Below, in pieces: positions 15,207 through 27,100 of a DNA stretch of 64,000 nt (its first letter is position 1; each line of letters begins with the position of its first letter). The notes under the pieces were generated by a model. The model was not told the DNA's origin, made no database searches, and worked only from the letters and a program-made list of their open reading frames with translations. Source of the DNA: Thiomonas intermedia (GTDB taxonomy: Bacteria; Pseudomonadota; Gammaproteobacteria; Burkholderiales; Burkholderiaceae_C); the NCBI RefSeq assembly GCF_002028405.1, contig NZ_CP020046.1, forward strand, positions 682,001 to 746,000, read 5' to 3'. The position numbers and the translations under genes were made by a program.

Positions 15207-16585
15207 GCCGACCTCCACACCGTGACGCCGCCCGGTTTGTCTTCAAGCACGATGCCCTTGGCCGTGAGTTCGGCTCGAATGCGGTCGGCCTCGGCAAAAT
15301 CGCGCGCCTGTTTGGCAGCGATACGCGCCTGCACCTGCTGCTCCACCCAGGCCGCATCGACCGAGGCGGCCTTGCGCTGCAGAAATTCGCGCGGCCGTTG
15401 CTGCAACAGCCCGAGCAAGCCGCCAAGCCCTTTGAGCAGAGCCGCCAGATCGGCATCGCCGGTCTTGTTCACTTCGGTCGCCAGCTCGAACAGCACGGCC
15501 ATGGCTTCGGCGGTGTTGAGATCGTCGTTCATCGCCGCAGCAAAGGCCTGGGCACGCGGGTGATGCCAGTCGATCCGTCCGGGCAGATCGGCGAACGGGT
15601 CGAGCGCGGTGTACAGACGCGTGAGGGCGGCGTGCGCGTCCTGCAGATGCTCGTCGCTGTAGTTCAGCGGGCTACGGTAATGCGCCCTGACGATGAACAG
15701 CCGCACGGTCTCGGCATCGACGTGCTGAAGAATGTCGCGAATGGTGAAGAAGTTGCCCAGCGACTTGGACATCTTCTCGCCATCGACCCGCACGAATCCG
15801 TTATGCAGCCAGACCTGCGCCATGGGCTTGCCGCTCGCGCCCTCGCTCTGGGCGATCTCGTTTTCGTGATGCGGAAACTGCAGATCGGCACCACCGCCAT
15901 GAATGTCGAACGTCTCGCCCAGCAGCGCGCAGCTCATGGCCGAGCATTCCAGATGCCAGCCCGGGCGCCCGGGGCCGTCTTCCGAGGCCCACTTCACCTC
16001 GTCGGGCTCGGTGGGCTTGGCGGCTTTCCACAGCACGAAGTCCAGCGGATCCTCTTTCGCCGTATCCACCTCGACGCGCTCACCGGCGCGCAGCTCGTCG
16101 AGCGACTTGCCCGACAACTTGCCATAGCCCGCAAACGCGCGCACGTGGAAATTCACGTCACCGGCGCCGTCGCGATACGCCAGACCGCGCGCCTTGAGCT
16201 TGCCCACGAGATCGAGCATCTGCGGGATGTAGTCGGTGGCGCGCGGCTCGTGCGTCGGGCGCTCCACGCCGAGCGCGTCGGCGTCTTCATGCATGGCCTG
16301 AATGAAGCGGTCGGTCAGCGCCCGGATGGATTCACCGTTGTCCTGCGCACGGCGGATGATCTTGTCATCGATGTCGGTGATGTTGCGCACATAGGTCACC
16401 CGCAGACCCTGCGCCTTGAGCCAGCGCTGCAGCAGGTCGAACACCACCATGACCCGGGCATGTCCGATATGACAGTAGTCGTACACCGTCATGCCGCAGA
16501 CGTACATGCGGACATGGCCGGGCTCAATCGGGACAAAGCGGACTTTCCCGCGGGAGAGGGTATTGTGGAGGTGCAACGCAGTCAT
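15203..16585 (-). CDS. cysS: Cysteinyl-tRNA synthetase
   Basis: A 460-residue class I synthetase charging tRNA-Cys. The HIGH motif is in [15 protein letters not shown] (near residue 40), KMSKS is in [12 protein letters not shown], and zinc-binding residues include the Cys in YVCGMTVYD and the Cys/His of WHLECSAMS and [10 protein letters not shown]. The start at 16585 gives the standard N-terminus ([14 protein letters not shown]); earlier in-frame sequence overlaps the divergent TPR gene region. The downstream glycosylase overlaps its stop. Confidence 0.97.
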   Translation of the reverse strand: MTALHLHNTLSRGKVRFVPIEPGHVRMYVCGMTVYDYCHIGHARVMVVFDLLQRWLKAQGLRVTYVRNITDIDDKIIRRAQDNGESIRALTDRFIQAMHEDADALGVERPTHEPRATDYIPQMLDLVGKLKARGLAYRDGAGDVNFHVRAFAGYGKLSGKSLDELRAGERVEVDTAKEDPLDFVLWKAAKPTEPDEVKWASEDGPGRPGWHLECSAMSCALLGETFDIHGGGADLQFPHHENEIAQSEGASGKPMAQVWLHNGFVRVDGEKMSKSLGNFFTIRDILQHVDAETVRLFIVRAHYRSPLNYSDEHLQDAHAALTRLYTALDPFADLPGRIDWHHPRAQAFAAAMNDDLNTAEAMAVLFELATEVNKTGDADLAALLKGLGGLLGLLQQRPREFLQRKAASVDAAWVEQQVQARIAAKQARDFAEADRIRAELTAKGIVLEDKPGGVTVWRSA

Positions 16586-16751
16586 GGCGTGTGGCGGGGA
16601 GGCACGGTTGGCGCGCGAATGCGCCAAGTCCCCGGATAAAATCAAAAACTTAGCACAAGCCGCCGGTCTTGCGCCCGGCACAAAGGGCGTGAACAGCGCG
16701 TCCGGCACCGCGGCCCGCCAGGACTTTCCAGCCCACTTCTTCAGATCCATC

Positions 16752-17825
16752 ATGCGAAATCGCCTTCTCGCCACCCTGATCGCCCTCGCCCTGAGCGCGC
16801 CAACCGTCTGGGCGGCAGACGCAGCCAGCGTCACGCAAAGCCTGCAGAAGGGGGATCTGCAAAGCGCCCTTCAGCAGGTCGACACGCTTCTGGCCCAAAA
16901 ACCCAAGGACCCGCAGTATCAGTTCCTCAAGGGGGTCATCCTGACCGAGCAGAAGAAGGACGCGCAGGCCATCCAGATCTTCCAGTCGCTGACCGAGCAA
17001 TACCCCGAGCTGCCCGAGCCCTATAACAATCTGGCGGTGCTGTACGCTCAGCAAGGGCAGTACGACAAGGCCCGAGCCGCGCTGGACATGGCCATTCGCA
17101 CCAACCCGAGCTATGCCACGGCCCAGGCCAATCTGGGGGACATCTACGCCAAGCTGGCCAGTCAGGCCTATCAAAAAGCCTTGCAGCTCGCGCCCGACGA
17201 AAACGCCAACGCCAGGGTCAAGCTGAACCTGATCCGCGAACTGTTCGAGCGAGACAAGAACGCTGGCGCCACGCCCATGAAGGTCGCCACCACCCAGACC
17301 GCCACCGCGCCCGAGGCCAAGCCGGCCACTGCCGTCCCCGCCCAGAAGCCGGCAGTCGTCGCCACCACAAAGCCCGCCGCGAAGCCTGAACCGGCTCACA
17401 CCGCACCGGCCACCGCCCTGGCCGCAACTTCGACGGCGGCGGCGACCAAATCCGCAGCCAAGGCCGAAGTGGCGACCGTCCCTGCTGCGGAGCAAGCCGC
17501 GGTGTCGGAAGCGGTGGAGCGCTGGGCCGCCGCCTGGCAGAACAAAAACCTGTCCGGCTATTTCGCCGCCTACGCGACCACTTTCAAGCCTGAAAAGGGC
17601 ATGAGTCTGAGCGCCTGGAAAGACCAGCGCCGCGCCCGCATTTCCGACAAGGCCAAGATCACCGTGACGGTGCACGCGCTCAAGGTTCAAGTCGATGGCG
17701 ACAAGGCCACCGCCCACTTCCGTCAGCATTACGTCTCCGGCTCGCTCGATTTCGACGGCCCGAAAACTCTGCAGCTTCAGCGCGAAGATGGCCAATGGCT
17801 GATCGTGCGGGAAATCGTCGGCTGA
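16752..17825 (+). CDS. Exported TPR protein with C-terminal SnoaL/NTF2-like domain
   Basis: 357 residues. A signal peptide (1-22, cleaved after VWA) is followed by tetratricopeptide repeats (about 25-150; [32 protein letters not shown] is typical). A long Ala/Lys/Pro/Thr-rich linker (about 165-240) leads to a C-terminal domain (about 245-357; [21 protein letters not shown]) of the NTF2/SnoaL type found with L,D-transpeptidases. It is probably periplasmic and a partner of the L,D-transpeptidase downstream, whose own C-terminus seems to carry a related end. That partnership is inferred from proximity. Confidence 0.8.
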   Translation: MRNRLLATLIALALSAPTVWAADAASVTQSLQKGDLQSALQQVDTLLAQKPKDPQYQFLKGVILTEQKKDAQAIQIFQSLTEQYPELPEPYNNLAVLYAQQGQYDKARAALDMAIRTNPSYATAQANLGDIYAKLASQAYQKALQLAPDENANARVKLNLIRELFERDKNAGATPMKVATTQTATAPEAKPATAVPAQKPAVVATTKPAAKPEPAHTAPATALAATSTAAATKSAAKAEVATVPAAEQAAVSEAVERWAAAWQNKNLSGYFAAYATTFKPEKGMSLSAWKDQRRARISDKAKITVTVHALKVQVDGDKATAHFRQHYVSGSLDFDGPKTLQLQREDGQWLIVREIVG

Positions 17826-17873
17826 ATCGCCGACTTTGAATCCGTGATCTGACACGCACGCGGCCGTCCCAAC

Positions 17874-19178
17874 GTGAACACCCCGATCCGTCGTCCCCTC
17901 GCACGCAAGCTGTTGCCCTGGGCCTTGCTGTGCGTGCCTCTGGTGTTCGCCGCGCGCGCTGCAACCGACTACAACGCGGTGCCCGGACAGAGCCCATCCG
18001 CCGCCCAAGACAAGGCCGCACGATTCGCCGATGCGCCCACGGACAGCGTGCCGCATCGCGCCGTCTCACCGCGAACGCTGCTCAGGCTGACGACTTCGCT
18101 CGGCGCCCTGCCGAACCAGGACGGGGCCGAACGCCGCCTATTGCACGCCTACGCGCAAGTCGCGGCCGGCCAACTCGACGCCGCGCGTGCGCAGGCCGAG
18201 CAACTGGTGCGCGACTACCCTCACTTTTCCCTGGCCCAACTGCTGCTGGGCGACGTCATGCAGGCCAGCGCTGGCAGCACCGCGGGCTTCGCCGCCGCGC
18301 CGCCCGCCCCCTCGACAGAGATCGAAGCTCTGCAACGCGCGCGCCTTCTGGAGCTTCGCGCGGAAGCCCTGGCACGTCTGGGCGCCTACACCGCGCCCCC
18401 GCCGTCCGGGGCCATTCCCGCCAATCTGGTCGCCCTGGCGCCCGACGTTCAGCGCGCCATCGTGGTGGATACCGCGCGCTCGCGGCTCTACCTATTCGAG
18501 CAGCGCAACGGTGTGCCCAGACTGGAAACGAGTTATTACTTCAGCCAAGGCAAGCTCGGCGCCGGCAAGACCCTGGCCGGCGACATGAAAACGCCACTGG
18601 GCATTTACTTCATCACGCGCAAGATCGGCGCCAAGGATCTCAAGCCGCTCTATGGCGCCGGGGCGCTCACTCTGAACTATCCCAATGAATGGGACAAACA
18701 GCAGGGCCACACGGGCTTCGGGGTCTGGCTGCACGGCACCCCGCCCGACAGCTATGCGCGCGTCCCCCTGGCCTCCGACGGTTGCGTCGTGCTGTCCAAC
18801 CCCGATGTGCGCAGCCTGATGGCCGACACCCCGGCCGGAAGCACGCCGGTGGTCATCACCCGCCAGGTGCAATGGCTGAGCACCGATCAATGGGCCGCCC
18901 AGCGCCAGCGCATCACGGCGCAATTGCGCAACGACATCACCCGCGCCGCCTTGCAAGGCTTGCGTCCACAGGAAGCCCCCTCCGCCGCAACCTCGGCACC
19001 GCACGGGCCCGTGCGCAACACGCCCATCACGCCGGGGGCGCTCACGGTGCTGCAATATCCCGGCCAAATCGTGGTGCAGTACAGTGCGTCCGGCGCCCCC
19101 GCCAGCCCGCTCTACCGCCAGTACTGGGCACAGCGCAGCGCCAAATGGCAACTCATTTTCCAAGGAAGCGTTTCATGA
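17874..19178 (+). CDS. Exported L,D-transpeptidase (YkuD family)
   Basis: 434 residues with an N-terminal signal peptide ([17 protein letters not shown]) and a helical region that may contain TPR-like pairs. The YkuD catalytic domain spans about 195-325. The active site is [21 protein letters not shown], with the conserved His and nucleophilic Cys. Such enzymes make 3-3 peptidoglycan crosslinks or attach proteins to the wall. The start is GTG 17874. The C-terminal tail ([24 protein letters not shown]) resembles the end of the preceding protein. It overlaps the next gene by 4 nt. Confidence 0.9.
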   Translation: MNTPIRRPLARKLLPWALLCVPLVFAARAATDYNAVPGQSPSAAQDKAARFADAPTDSVPHRAVSPRTLLRLTTSLGALPNQDGAERRLLHAYAQVAAGQLDAARAQAEQLVRDYPHFSLAQLLLGDVMQASAGSTAGFAAAPPAPSTEIEALQRARLLELRAEALARLGAYTAPPPSGAIPANLVALAPDVQRAIVVDTARSRLYLFEQRNGVPRLETSYYFSQGKLGAGKTLAGDMKTPLGIYFITRKIGAKDLKPLYGAGALTLNYPNEWDKQQGHTGFGVWLHGTPPDSYARVPLASDGCVVLSNPDVRSLMADTPAGSTPVVITRQVQWLSTDQWAAQRQRITAQLRNDITRAALQGLRPQEAPSAATSAPHGPVRNTPITPGALTVLQYPGQIVVQYSASGAPASPLYRQYWAQRSAKWQLIFQGSVS

Positions 19179-19822
19179 TCGATTTACATCCGGCCAACCC
19201 AACCCGCCCGGTCTTTTCGCGCATCTGGCGTGCTGCATGGCAGCGTCTGGCGCTTGCCCTTGCGGCGTCCAGCCTGCTGGCCGCAGGCACCCTGCCCGCG
19301 GCGCGGGCCGCCGAGGCCCCCGCTGCGCAACCCAAGGTGGAGTTCGTCACCACGATGGGCAAATTCGTCGTCCAGCTCGATCCGGCCCGCGCCCCGAAAA
19401 CCGTGGCCAACTTTCTCGATTATGTGAAAAGCGGGTTCTACAAGGGCACGATCTTTCATCGCGTGATTCCCGGCTTCATGGTCCAGGGCGGCGGCTTCAC
19501 CGCGAACATGCAGCAAAAACCCACCCGCCCGCCCATTGCCCTCGAAAGCCAGAACGGCTTGCGCAATCTGCGCGGCACCATCGCCATGGCGCGCACGGCC
19601 GACCCCAATTCGGCCACGGCGCAGTTCTTTGTCAACGTGGCGGACAATCCCAGCCTCGACTACCCCAAGCCCGACGGCTACGGCTATGCCGTCTTCGGCA
19701 AGGTGATCTCGGGCATGGAGGTGATCGACAAAATCGTCGCCGTGCCCACCCAGAATGAGGGCATGTTCCAGAACGTGCCCGTCAAACCCATCGTCATCGA
19801 AGACGCCAAAGTCCTCAACTGA
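19175..19822 (+). CDS. ppiA: Periplasmic cyclophilin-type peptidyl-prolyl isomerase
   Basis: 215 residues. A signal sequence (about 1-45; [22 protein letters not shown]) precedes a bacterial cyclophilin domain (about 52-213). [14 protein letters not shown] and [17 protein letters not shown] are the catalytic and substrate-binding segments. It speeds cis-trans isomerisation of proline bonds in exported proteins. The ATG overlaps the transpeptidase stop (ATGA). It is the exported partner of the cytoplasmic paralogue directly downstream. Confidence 0.93.
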   Translation: MIDLHPANPTRPVFSRIWRAAWQRLALALAASSLLAAGTLPAARAAEAPAAQPKVEFVTTMGKFVVQLDPARAPKTVANFLDYVKSGFYKGTIFHRVIPGFMVQGGGFTANMQQKPTRPPIALESQNGLRNLRGTIAMARTADPNSATAQFFVNVADNPSLDYPKPDGYGYAVFGKVISGMEVIDKIVAVPTQNEGMFQNVPVKPIVIEDAKVLN

Positions 19823-19855
19823 CACCCTCCCCAACCGCTCCACGAGACTCCCATC

Positions 19856-20347
19856 ATGGTCGAACTCCAAACCAACCACGGCAACATCCGCATCGAACTC
19901 GACACCGCCAACGCCCCCAAGTCCAGCGAAAACTTCCTGGCCTATGTGCGCTCGGGCCATTTCGATGGCACCGTCTTCCACCGCGTGATCGACGGCTTCA
20001 TGATCCAGGGTGGCGGCTTCGAGCCGGGCATGAAGCAGAAGGCCACGCTCGCGCCGATTCAGAACGAGGCCAACAACGGTCTGAAAAACGACCGCTACAC
20101 CCTGGCCATGGCGCGCACCTCCGATCCGCATTCGGCCACCGCCCAGTTTTTCATCAACGTCGCCGACAACGGCTTTCTCAACCACACCGCCCCGTCCGCG
20201 CAAGGCTGGGGCTATGCCGTGTTCGGCAAGGTCGTCGAAGGCCAGGACGTGGTGGACAAGATCAAGGACGTGAAGACCGGCCGCAAGGGCTTCCACGACG
20301 ACGTGCCGCTGGAGGACGTGGTCATCCTCAAGGCTGTCGAGATCTGA
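19856..20347 (+). CDS. ppiB: Cytoplasmic cyclophilin-type peptidyl-prolyl isomerase
   Basis: 163 residues with no signal peptide, all cyclophilin domain: [19 protein letters not shown] and [21 protein letters not shown]. It is strongly similar to the exported copy upstream, so the pair arose by duplication or by recruitment to one operon. Start ATG 19856, 33 bp after the upstream stop. Confidence 0.95.
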   Translation: MVELQTNHGNIRIELDTANAPKSSENFLAYVRSGHFDGTVFHRVIDGFMIQGGGFEPGMKQKATLAPIQNEANNGLKNDRYTLAMARTSDPHSATAQFFINVADNGFLNHTAPSAQGWGYAVFGKVVEGQDVVDKIKDVKTGRKGFHDDVPLEDVVILKAVEI

Positions 20348-20370
20348 ACACGGGGCGAGGCATCGGTCGC

Positions 20371-21258
20371 ATGACGGCTGCCCTCAAGCAAGATGCAACG
20401 GCATCGAGCGCGTCTCGCCCTGAGCTTGTCTTCACCGGCCTGAACGCCGCGCCCTCGTGGCGCAGCATCGCCCTCATCTCCGATCTTCACCTGGGCGCCC
20501 AGGCGCCACGTACCACCCAGGCCTTCCTCACTTGGCTTCATGGCCCCGCGCGCGAGGCCGATGCCCTGTTCATTCTCGGCGATCTGTTCGAGGCCTGGAT
20601 AGGTGACGATCTGCTCGAACCGTCCGCGCGAAGCATCGCTCCCGCAGACGCCGCCTGCGCCCAGGACATTGCCGCCGCCTTGCGCGCCTATACCGACGCC
20701 GATAACGACGCCCATACCGAGACAGGGCGAGCACTGTTCGTCCAGCACGGCAACCGCGACTTTCTGCTCGGCGCCCGCTTCGCCCAGGCCACCGGCGCGC
20801 AGTTGCTGCCCGACCCGCTCGTCCTCACCTTTCAGAACGAACGCCTGCTCCTGACCCACGGCGACCAGCTCTGCATCGCCGACACCGCCTATCAGCAATT
20901 CCGCACCACCGTGCGCAACCCGCAATGGCAGCGTCAAGTCCTGGCCCAGCCGCTGGCTGCCCGAATGCAGCAGGCGCTCGCCATGCGCGCCGCCAGCCAA
21001 GCCGCGCAGTCACGGCCGGAAAACTGGGCCGACGCCGACCCGCAAGAAGCCCAACGCTGGCTGGCCGAAGCTGACTGCACCTGGATGATCCACGGCCACA
21101 CCCACCGCCCGCGCAACCACTGGGGGGGCGGCCTGCTGCGACAAGTCCTCTCCGACTGGGACTGCGACGGCGCCCACGGCGATCGGCCTCGGTCTCAGGC
21201 TCTCTGGCTGATCGCCAGTGACCGAGGTCTTGAGGTCGGTAGCCGTTCCTGTCCTTAA
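20371..21258 (+). CDS. lpxH: UDP-2,3-diacylglucosamine diphosphatase
   Basis: 295 residues of the calcineurin-like metallophosphatase fold that cleaves UDP-diacylglucosamine to lipid X in lipid A synthesis, at the inner membrane face. Metal-binding motifs are ISDLHLG, GDLFEAWIGDD, GNRDFLLG, THGDQ and HGHTHRP. It is longer than the usual 240 or so residues because of an N-terminal extension of about 25 residues and an insertion after the GDLFEAWIGDD motif (about 85-120). Gene order after ppiB is common in betaproteobacteria. Confidence 0.93.
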   Translation: MTAALKQDATASSASRPELVFTGLNAAPSWRSIALISDLHLGAQAPRTTQAFLTWLHGPAREADALFILGDLFEAWIGDDLLEPSARSIAPADAACAQDIAAALRAYTDADNDAHTETGRALFVQHGNRDFLLGARFAQATGAQLLPDPLVLTFQNERLLLTHGDQLCIADTAYQQFRTTVRNPQWQRQVLAQPLAARMQQALAMRAASQAAQSRPENWADADPQEAQRWLAEADCTWMIHGHTHRPRNHWGGGLLRQVLSDWDCDGAHGDRPRSQALWLIASDRGLEVGSRSCP

Positions 21259-21414
21259 CGGAGCCAACGGGGCGCTGGTGCGAGCTTTTTTTGCAATGAA
21301 AGTTACATTTTGATTCCGTTCATCGGCTGTTAGCGACCGTTCGTCGGATAAGGCACGCGTAGCCATGTGAGGCGTGGAAAACTCGGGGCACATTGTTTCA
21401 ATTTGGAAACCCCT

Positions 21415-21921
21415 GTGAACCACAGAACCGCAGGCTTCACGCTGATCGAACTGCTTGTCACTTTGACCGTCGCAGCCATTCTGTTGGCCGTGGCCGTACC
21501 CAGCTTCCAGAGCATGATGCTCAGCAGCCGTCTGAGCACCAGTGCGAACGCCGTCGCCAACGCGCTGAGCCTTGCACGATCCGAGGCGGTCAAGCGCAAT
21601 CAAGAAGTCAATGTCAGCAACGCCGCAGCCGTCAAAAGTGCGGATAACAGCGTGACGTATGCCGCCGCGCCGACCGTGCCCTCAGGCATTCAGAAAGTCA
21701 GCGGTAAAGCTCTTGTCGCCACGCCCGGCGGATTCCTGCGCCAGGCAACAGCAAGCGCCGGGTTCTCCGGTCTGGTCATTGATCTCTACGCCGCCGACCT
21801 ACCCAGCAGCCAACACCGCTGCGTCTATCTGGTGACCGGGATCACGCCGGTCGTCTGCTCCGTGGATGACACTGGAACTGGAAAGTGCCCCAATGCGCAA
21901 CCCAACCCTTGCCAACAATAA
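21415..21921 (+). CDS. GspH/FimT-type minor pilin
   Basis: 168 residues. A prepilin leader is followed by the type IV N-methylation motif GFTLIELLVTLTVAAILLAVAVPSF, cut after Gly with Glu5 present. The C-terminal globular part has the GspH/FimT pattern (LSLARSEAVKRNQEV) and paired cysteines. GTG 21415 is preferred because it places the leader directly before the motif and follows GGAAA. It is the first gene of a minor-pilin operon and would form part of the priming tip complex. Confidence 0.88.
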   Translation: MNHRTAGFTLIELLVTLTVAAILLAVAVPSFQSMMLSSRLSTSANAVANALSLARSEAVKRNQEVNVSNAAAVKSADNSVTYAAAPTVPSGIQKVSGKALVATPGGFLRQATASAGFSGLVIDLYAADLPSSQHRCVYLVTGITPVVCSVDDTGTGKCPNAQPNPCQQ

Positions 21922-22420
21922 AGCCAGACTCTCCAGCCGAGGCGCCCGGCAACAGCTCGGTGCTGGACTGCTGGAAATCCTGATTGCGGTGCTGGTGCTG
22001 TCGATTGGTTTCATCGGCATGTCCACCTTGCTGGTGCGATCGATGACCAACAATAACAGCGCCATGACGCATACGCAGACCACGATGGTCAGCTACGGCA
22101 TCCTCGACGCCCTGCGCGCCAACCGGGCCGCAGCGCTAAACGGCGATTACGACACCACGGCATCGTTCAGCAATTCGAGCGGCTCCCCCAGCTGTTCACT
22201 TTCAGGCTCAGTCAGCGGCAGACCGGACACCGAAATCCGCGCCTGGTGCTTGGGATCGGGTGGATCGACCCCTGATGGACTGGCGGCCCTCGGGAACGGC
22301 GCCAGCGGACAAATCGACTGCACGAGTCAAGGTGACTGCACGGTGACCATCACTTTCGACGACAGTCGAGCCACTGCAGGCTCCAGCACCCAAACCTACG
22401 TGACCAAGGCCATGCTATGA
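21893..22420 (+). CDS. pilV: Type IV pilus modification protein PilV
   Basis: 175 residues with the PilV-type prepilin motif GAGLLEILIAVLVLSIGFIGMSTLLV, whose Leu/Ile run and GFIGM ending distinguish it from major pilins. It is a minor pilin of the tip complex. ATG 21893 follows GGAAAG; it overlaps the upstream gene by 29 nt and its own stop overlaps pilW by 4 nt, so translation is coupled. An alternative start at 21866 would extend the leader by nine residues. Confidence 0.87.
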   Translation: MRNPTLANNKARLSSRGARQQLGAGLLEILIAVLVLSIGFIGMSTLLVRSMTNNNSAMTHTQTTMVSYGILDALRANRAAALNGDYDTTASFSNSSGSPSCSLSGSVSGRPDTEIRAWCLGSGGSTPDGLAALGNGASGQIDCTSQGDCTVTITFDDSRATAGSSTQTYVTKAML

Positions 22421-23472
22421 GCGCCAGAGCCTATTCAACCCCAACTCGCCCAACCACACCAGGCCGCCAGCGTGGCATGACACTTGTTGAACTCATGGTG
22501 GCCTTGCTGCTCGGTCTCGTCGTCACCGGTGTTGCGATCAGCGTCTTTCTGGCCAGCCGAGGCTCATTCAAAACGAATATGGCGGTCGGCGAAGTGCAGG
22601 ATGGATCGCGCATTGCTTTCGAACTTCTGGCTCGCGATGCTCGGCAGGCCGGGCTGACAGGCTGCGGCAACGGAACGAGCGTGGCCAATGTCCTGAAGAA
22701 CGGTACCGGTAATGCTGGAACCGCCTGGTGGGCCAATTGGGGCAATGCGGTTCATGGCTACGAAGCCAACGCGAACGACCCTGCAGTCACCGAAGGCGGC
22801 GCCACCAGCAATCGGGATGCCACCACCGATTCCGTCCAACTAATCGGCATTGAAGAAGGCGGCTTGAGTGTTCAGAGTGCCACCACGTCCAGCCTCACGC
22901 TCTGGTCCGCGGCCAGCAATTGGTCGAACGGCGACGCCTTGGTGATCTGCGACCCCGATCACGCGGCTCTCGTTCAATTGGGCAATGGCTCTGGCACCAC
23001 CTCGCTGAGCTGGGCGGCCAGCGGTTCCAACCCAGGAAACTGCACAGCCAACCTCGGATTTCCGACCGTGCCGCCCGCACCTCCTGGCACGCCTGCGTGT
23101 TCCGCCGACCCCTACACCTTCCGCGCCAACGCCATGGTGTCGCGTTTGAACGTGGCGGACTGGTATGTCGGCGTCAACCCATTGGGCGCTCGCTCGCTCT
23201 ATCGACGAACGCTGACAAACAGTGGCGGCAGCCTGTCGGTGACATCACAGGAAATCGTCCGCAATGTCACGAACATGCAAATTCTTTATCACGAAAACGG
23301 TGAGACCAACTATGGCGATGCCTCATCGGTCGCCGACTGGAACGCCGTCGATGCCATGCAGGTGACCCTCACCCTGCAAAGTGCCACCCAACAGTCCGTG
23401 ACCGACACCAATCCGACGCCGCTCACCCGCAACGTCACCACAGTCATCGCCCTGCGCAACCGAGTGAGCTGA
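22417..23472 (+). CDS. pilW: Type IV pilus assembly protein PilW
   Basis: 351 residues with prepilin motif GMTLVELMVALLLGLVVTGVAISVFLASR and a large C-terminal domain, typical of PilW. The segment GEVQDGSRIAFELLARDARQAGLTGCG is characteristic of the family. It acts with PilV, PilX and PilY1 in pilus priming and tip display. The ATGA overlap with pilV supports the start. Confidence 0.9.
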   Translation: MSARAYSTPTRPTTPGRQRGMTLVELMVALLLGLVVTGVAISVFLASRGSFKTNMAVGEVQDGSRIAFELLARDARQAGLTGCGNGTSVANVLKNGTGNAGTAWWANWGNAVHGYEANANDPAVTEGGATSNRDATTDSVQLIGIEEGGLSVQSATTSSLTLWSAASNWSNGDALVICDPDHAALVQLGNGSGTTSLSWAASGSNPGNCTANLGFPTVPPAPPGTPACSADPYTFRANAMVSRLNVADWYVGVNPLGARSLYRRTLTNSGGSLSVTSQEIVRNVTNMQILYHENGETNYGDASSVADWNAVDAMQVTLTLQSATQQSVTDTNPTPLTRNVTTVIALRNRVS

Positions 23473-23475
23473 ACC

Positions 23476-24063
23476 ATGTCTGCCATTTCTCTGTCTCCAT
23501 CACTCCGCCGTGGAACTCAGTACGCACAACGCGGGGTTGCACTCATCATCGCGTTGATCCTGCTAGTGATCGTCACCGTGATCGGCCTGGCGGCCATCCG
23601 CAGCACGACCTTGCAGGAAAAAATGGCCAGCAATCTGCAGGATCGGCAGATCGCCCTGCAGAACAGCGAAGCCGCCTTGCGCATTGCCCAAGGACTGCTG
23701 CAAGCCAATGGTGCAACGGTCTGGCGCGACTGCACTGTCACCACGACTCAGTGCGACAACAATCCCTCCGCACAGGCAGATGCAGCCGATGTCTGGCAAA
23801 CCGTGCCAACCGGCACCGCAACCAATCAATACACAGCGGGCAGCAATGCCTCGGGACAACCGCAGTATGTGATCGAAGACATGGGCTTCTGGAACGACCG
23901 ACGCACCGCCCTGGGCCCGCAGCAGACCGCCAACAGCGCGCAATACGGCGCAGCGCCAGTCATGCCGACCGCGCACTTCTATCGCATCACCGCGCGCAGT
24001 GCCGACCCGGCGACGGCCCCGGATCGCGCCACGGTCACGCTGCAGGCCTGGGTCCGCCAGTAA
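23476..24063 (+). CDS. pilX: Type IV pilus assembly protein PilX
   Basis: 195 residues with the PilX/PilX_N domain: QRGVALIIALILLVIVTVIGLAAIRSTTLQEKMASNLQDRQIALQNSEAAL. The motif lacks the usual FTLIE form, and ALIIALILL takes its place, as in other PilX proteins. It lies 3 bp after pilW. Two cysteines near residues 75-85 may form a disulfide. Confidence 0.9.
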   Translation: MSAISLSPSLRRGTQYAQRGVALIIALILLVIVTVIGLAAIRSTTLQEKMASNLQDRQIALQNSEAALRIAQGLLQANGATVWRDCTVTTTQCDNNPSAQADAADVWQTVPTGTATNQYTAGSNASGQPQYVIEDMGFWNDRRTALGPQQTANSAQYGAAPVMPTAHFYRITARSADPATAPDRATVTLQAWVRQ

Positions 24064-24114
24064 CCGCCGCCCTCATCCATTCTCACGAGACTTCATACCC
24101 AAAGGGACACCGTC

Positions 24115-27100
24115 ATGCGTCCGCAAACATCGCCTCGTCGCACCCCGCTTTGGATGAAGCTGGTTCTGCTGTGTACCGCGTGGAGCCTGAGCGCCTCGCC
24201 ACTCGTACAAGCCGCCGTATCCATCGACCAGCAGCCATTGACCCTGAGCAATAACGTCCCTGGCAATCTCGTGCTCACGCCCTCTGTGGAATGGCCTACC
24301 GTGATGAGCATGGCCAATGTGGGCGGCTTCGATACCAGCAAGACTTATTACGGTTATTTCGACCCGAACAAGTGCTATGGCTACACCATCGCTGCCGCGA
24401 CGGTTCCCGCCTTCACAGGCGTTAACGGTGGCACCAACAACTACTTCGAACCGACAGGTGCCGCGAGCAATCGCACCTGTTCTAGCGCCTGGAGCGGCAA
24501 CTATCTGAACTGGGCTGCCACCCAGACCATCGATGTCTTTCGCTCAACGCTCACCGGGGGAAACCGGGTGGTCGACACGGCCGCCCTCACCATTCTGGAA
24601 AAGGCGCGGCATACCGGGCAAACGGGTACGGGCGCTCTCGACATCTCCGGTGCGACTACGGTGCAAAACAACACACCGTCCAGTTTCAGCTACTTTTCGA
24701 CAAAACTCGCCGGGCTGGGCAACCGGATGTACTTCATCTCTGCCAACAGCAACACCGTCAAAGATAAGGACAACACCGACCGCAGCCTGCGCTATCTGCT
24801 CGACAATCCAAACACTGCGCAAAGCAAGGGCGCTGTCGAATACGACCCTGCCCAGAGCTTGAAGGCAGGATGGGTGTACTCCGTCAACATCGACGTACAA
24901 GTCTGCAAAAGCGGCATGCTCGAGGACAACTGCGTGGCCTATGGCAGCCACGCTAAGCCGGAAGGCCTGATCCAGAAGTATGGTTCCGTTTTCACCTACA
25001 GCGTGTTCGGCTATCTCAACATCTCCAACGAGCGTCAGGACGGTGCGGCGCTGCGCGCTCCACAAGGCTTTGTGGGCCCCAAAACCTACGAACCAGGCGC
25101 AACCCCAGCTACCAATGCCCAGGCGGAATGGAGCGCGATCGATGGCACCTTCGTCAGGAATCCACAATCCACCGCCGCATCGGACACCACCGCGGCATAT
25201 GCCACGTCACCTGACATCCAGGACAGCGGTGTTATCAACTACATCAACAAATTCGGTCAGATGACCACGGCGAACGACAAAAGCTATGACCCGGTCAGCG
25301 AGATGTATTACGCGGCGCTGCGCTACCTGAAGAAACAGGGGCCCGTCACGTCCTACAACAGCATCAGTGCCTATCCGGATGGCACGGCTTACAAAATGGC
25401 CGATGGCTTCCCCGTGGTGCAGACATGGTCAGACCCTTGGCAATACGACTGCCAGCGCAGCTTCATTCTGGGCATCGGCGACGTCAACACCTGGGACGAC
25501 AAGAATCTCCCGGGCAATCTGAATACCGACACCGAGCCCGCCGTACCGGCTGAAGTGACAGCTGACACCAGCGTCGATGTCAAGACTGCGACGGAAAAAA
25601 TTGCCCAACTCGAAGGCATCACCATCAACGGCATGACGGCAACCGCAGGTACCTCATTCAGCGGCCGGCACAACTCCGCCTATATCGCTGGACTGGCGTA
25701 CGACGCCCACACCGTCGACATGCGCCCGGATCTGGCTGGCAAGCAGACCGTCTCCACCTATTGGGTCGATGTGATGGAGAACCAAGTTCTCCTTGGTAAA
25801 TCACAGAACCAATACTGGCTCGCGGCCAAGTATGGCGGATTCTCCGTACCCGCCAACTACGATCCCTATGCCAATACGACAGCGCTTTCAGACGCTTCGT
25901 GGTGGACCAATGGTCAGACGCTGAGCACCAACGACAAACGTCCTGACAATTTCTTCACGGGCGGCGACGCCAAGACCATGAAGCAGTCGCTGGAGGCTGC
26001 GTTCTCGGCCATTGCCAGCGAAAATGTTGGCAGCACGGCCTCGCTTTCCACCAACTCCACCCAGCTCAACAACGGCAGCCGGGTTTATCAGGCAAGCTAC
26101 AAGGAAGGCGTCTGGAGCGGCTCGCTCAAGGCGTTCAACATGGATCCGACCACGGGCGCCGCGACCACGCAGGCATGGGATGCCGCCACGGTATTGCCTG
26201 CTGCGGCCAGCCGCACGATCTACACCGTGGTCAATGGCAGCTATGTGACTTTCGACAGCACAAACGTCAGCGGCAAATACGGCTGGACCACCGATCTGGT
26301 GAACTACCTTCGTGGGGATGCCTCCAAGGAAATCCGCAACGGCGGCACGCTCCGCAATCGCACCACGGCGCTAGGCGACATCATCAACTCACAACCCATC
26401 TATGTCGGCAAGCCCGACGCCGGGCCTTACGCCAACGCCACCTTTACCGGCTCGAACAGTTTCAAGTCTTTTGCGTCCACGCAGACCACCCGCACACCCA
26501 CGATCTACGTATCGTCCAACGACGGCATGCTGCATGGCTTCAATGCCAACACTGGCGTAGAGACCTTCGCCTACATGCCTGGGGTAGTCCTTGCCGCATC
26601 CACCAATCCGAGCGTGCTCGCCCAGAAAAACTACGGCTCCGGCCTCAATCCGCACCAGTACTTCAACGACGGTGAGATCACCGTGGCCGATGTTTACACA
26701 GGATCGCCCGCCGCATGGCGCACGGTGCTGGTCGGCACAACAGGGCGCGGCGTTACGCGGTCGATCTATGCGCTCGACATCACCGACCCCGCGAGCGTGA
26801 AGTTTCTCGGAGAGGTCTCCGATGGCTCTCTGGGACAGACCCTGGGCAAACCCATCATTGCGCAAACCGCGAACGGCGAGTGGTCGATTCTGGTGGGCAA
26901 CGGCATGAATAGCGATACCGGCACCGCGCAGCTCCTGCAAATCAGCCTGAACACCGGTACTGTCTCTCGTCACACGACCAACACCGCAACCGACAACGGG
27001 CTGTCTACGCCCGTGATCTGGATCGACAACCTCGGCAACGGCATCAGCACCAAGGCTTACGCAGGCGATCTGCAGGGCAATGTCTGGTCGTTCGATCTCG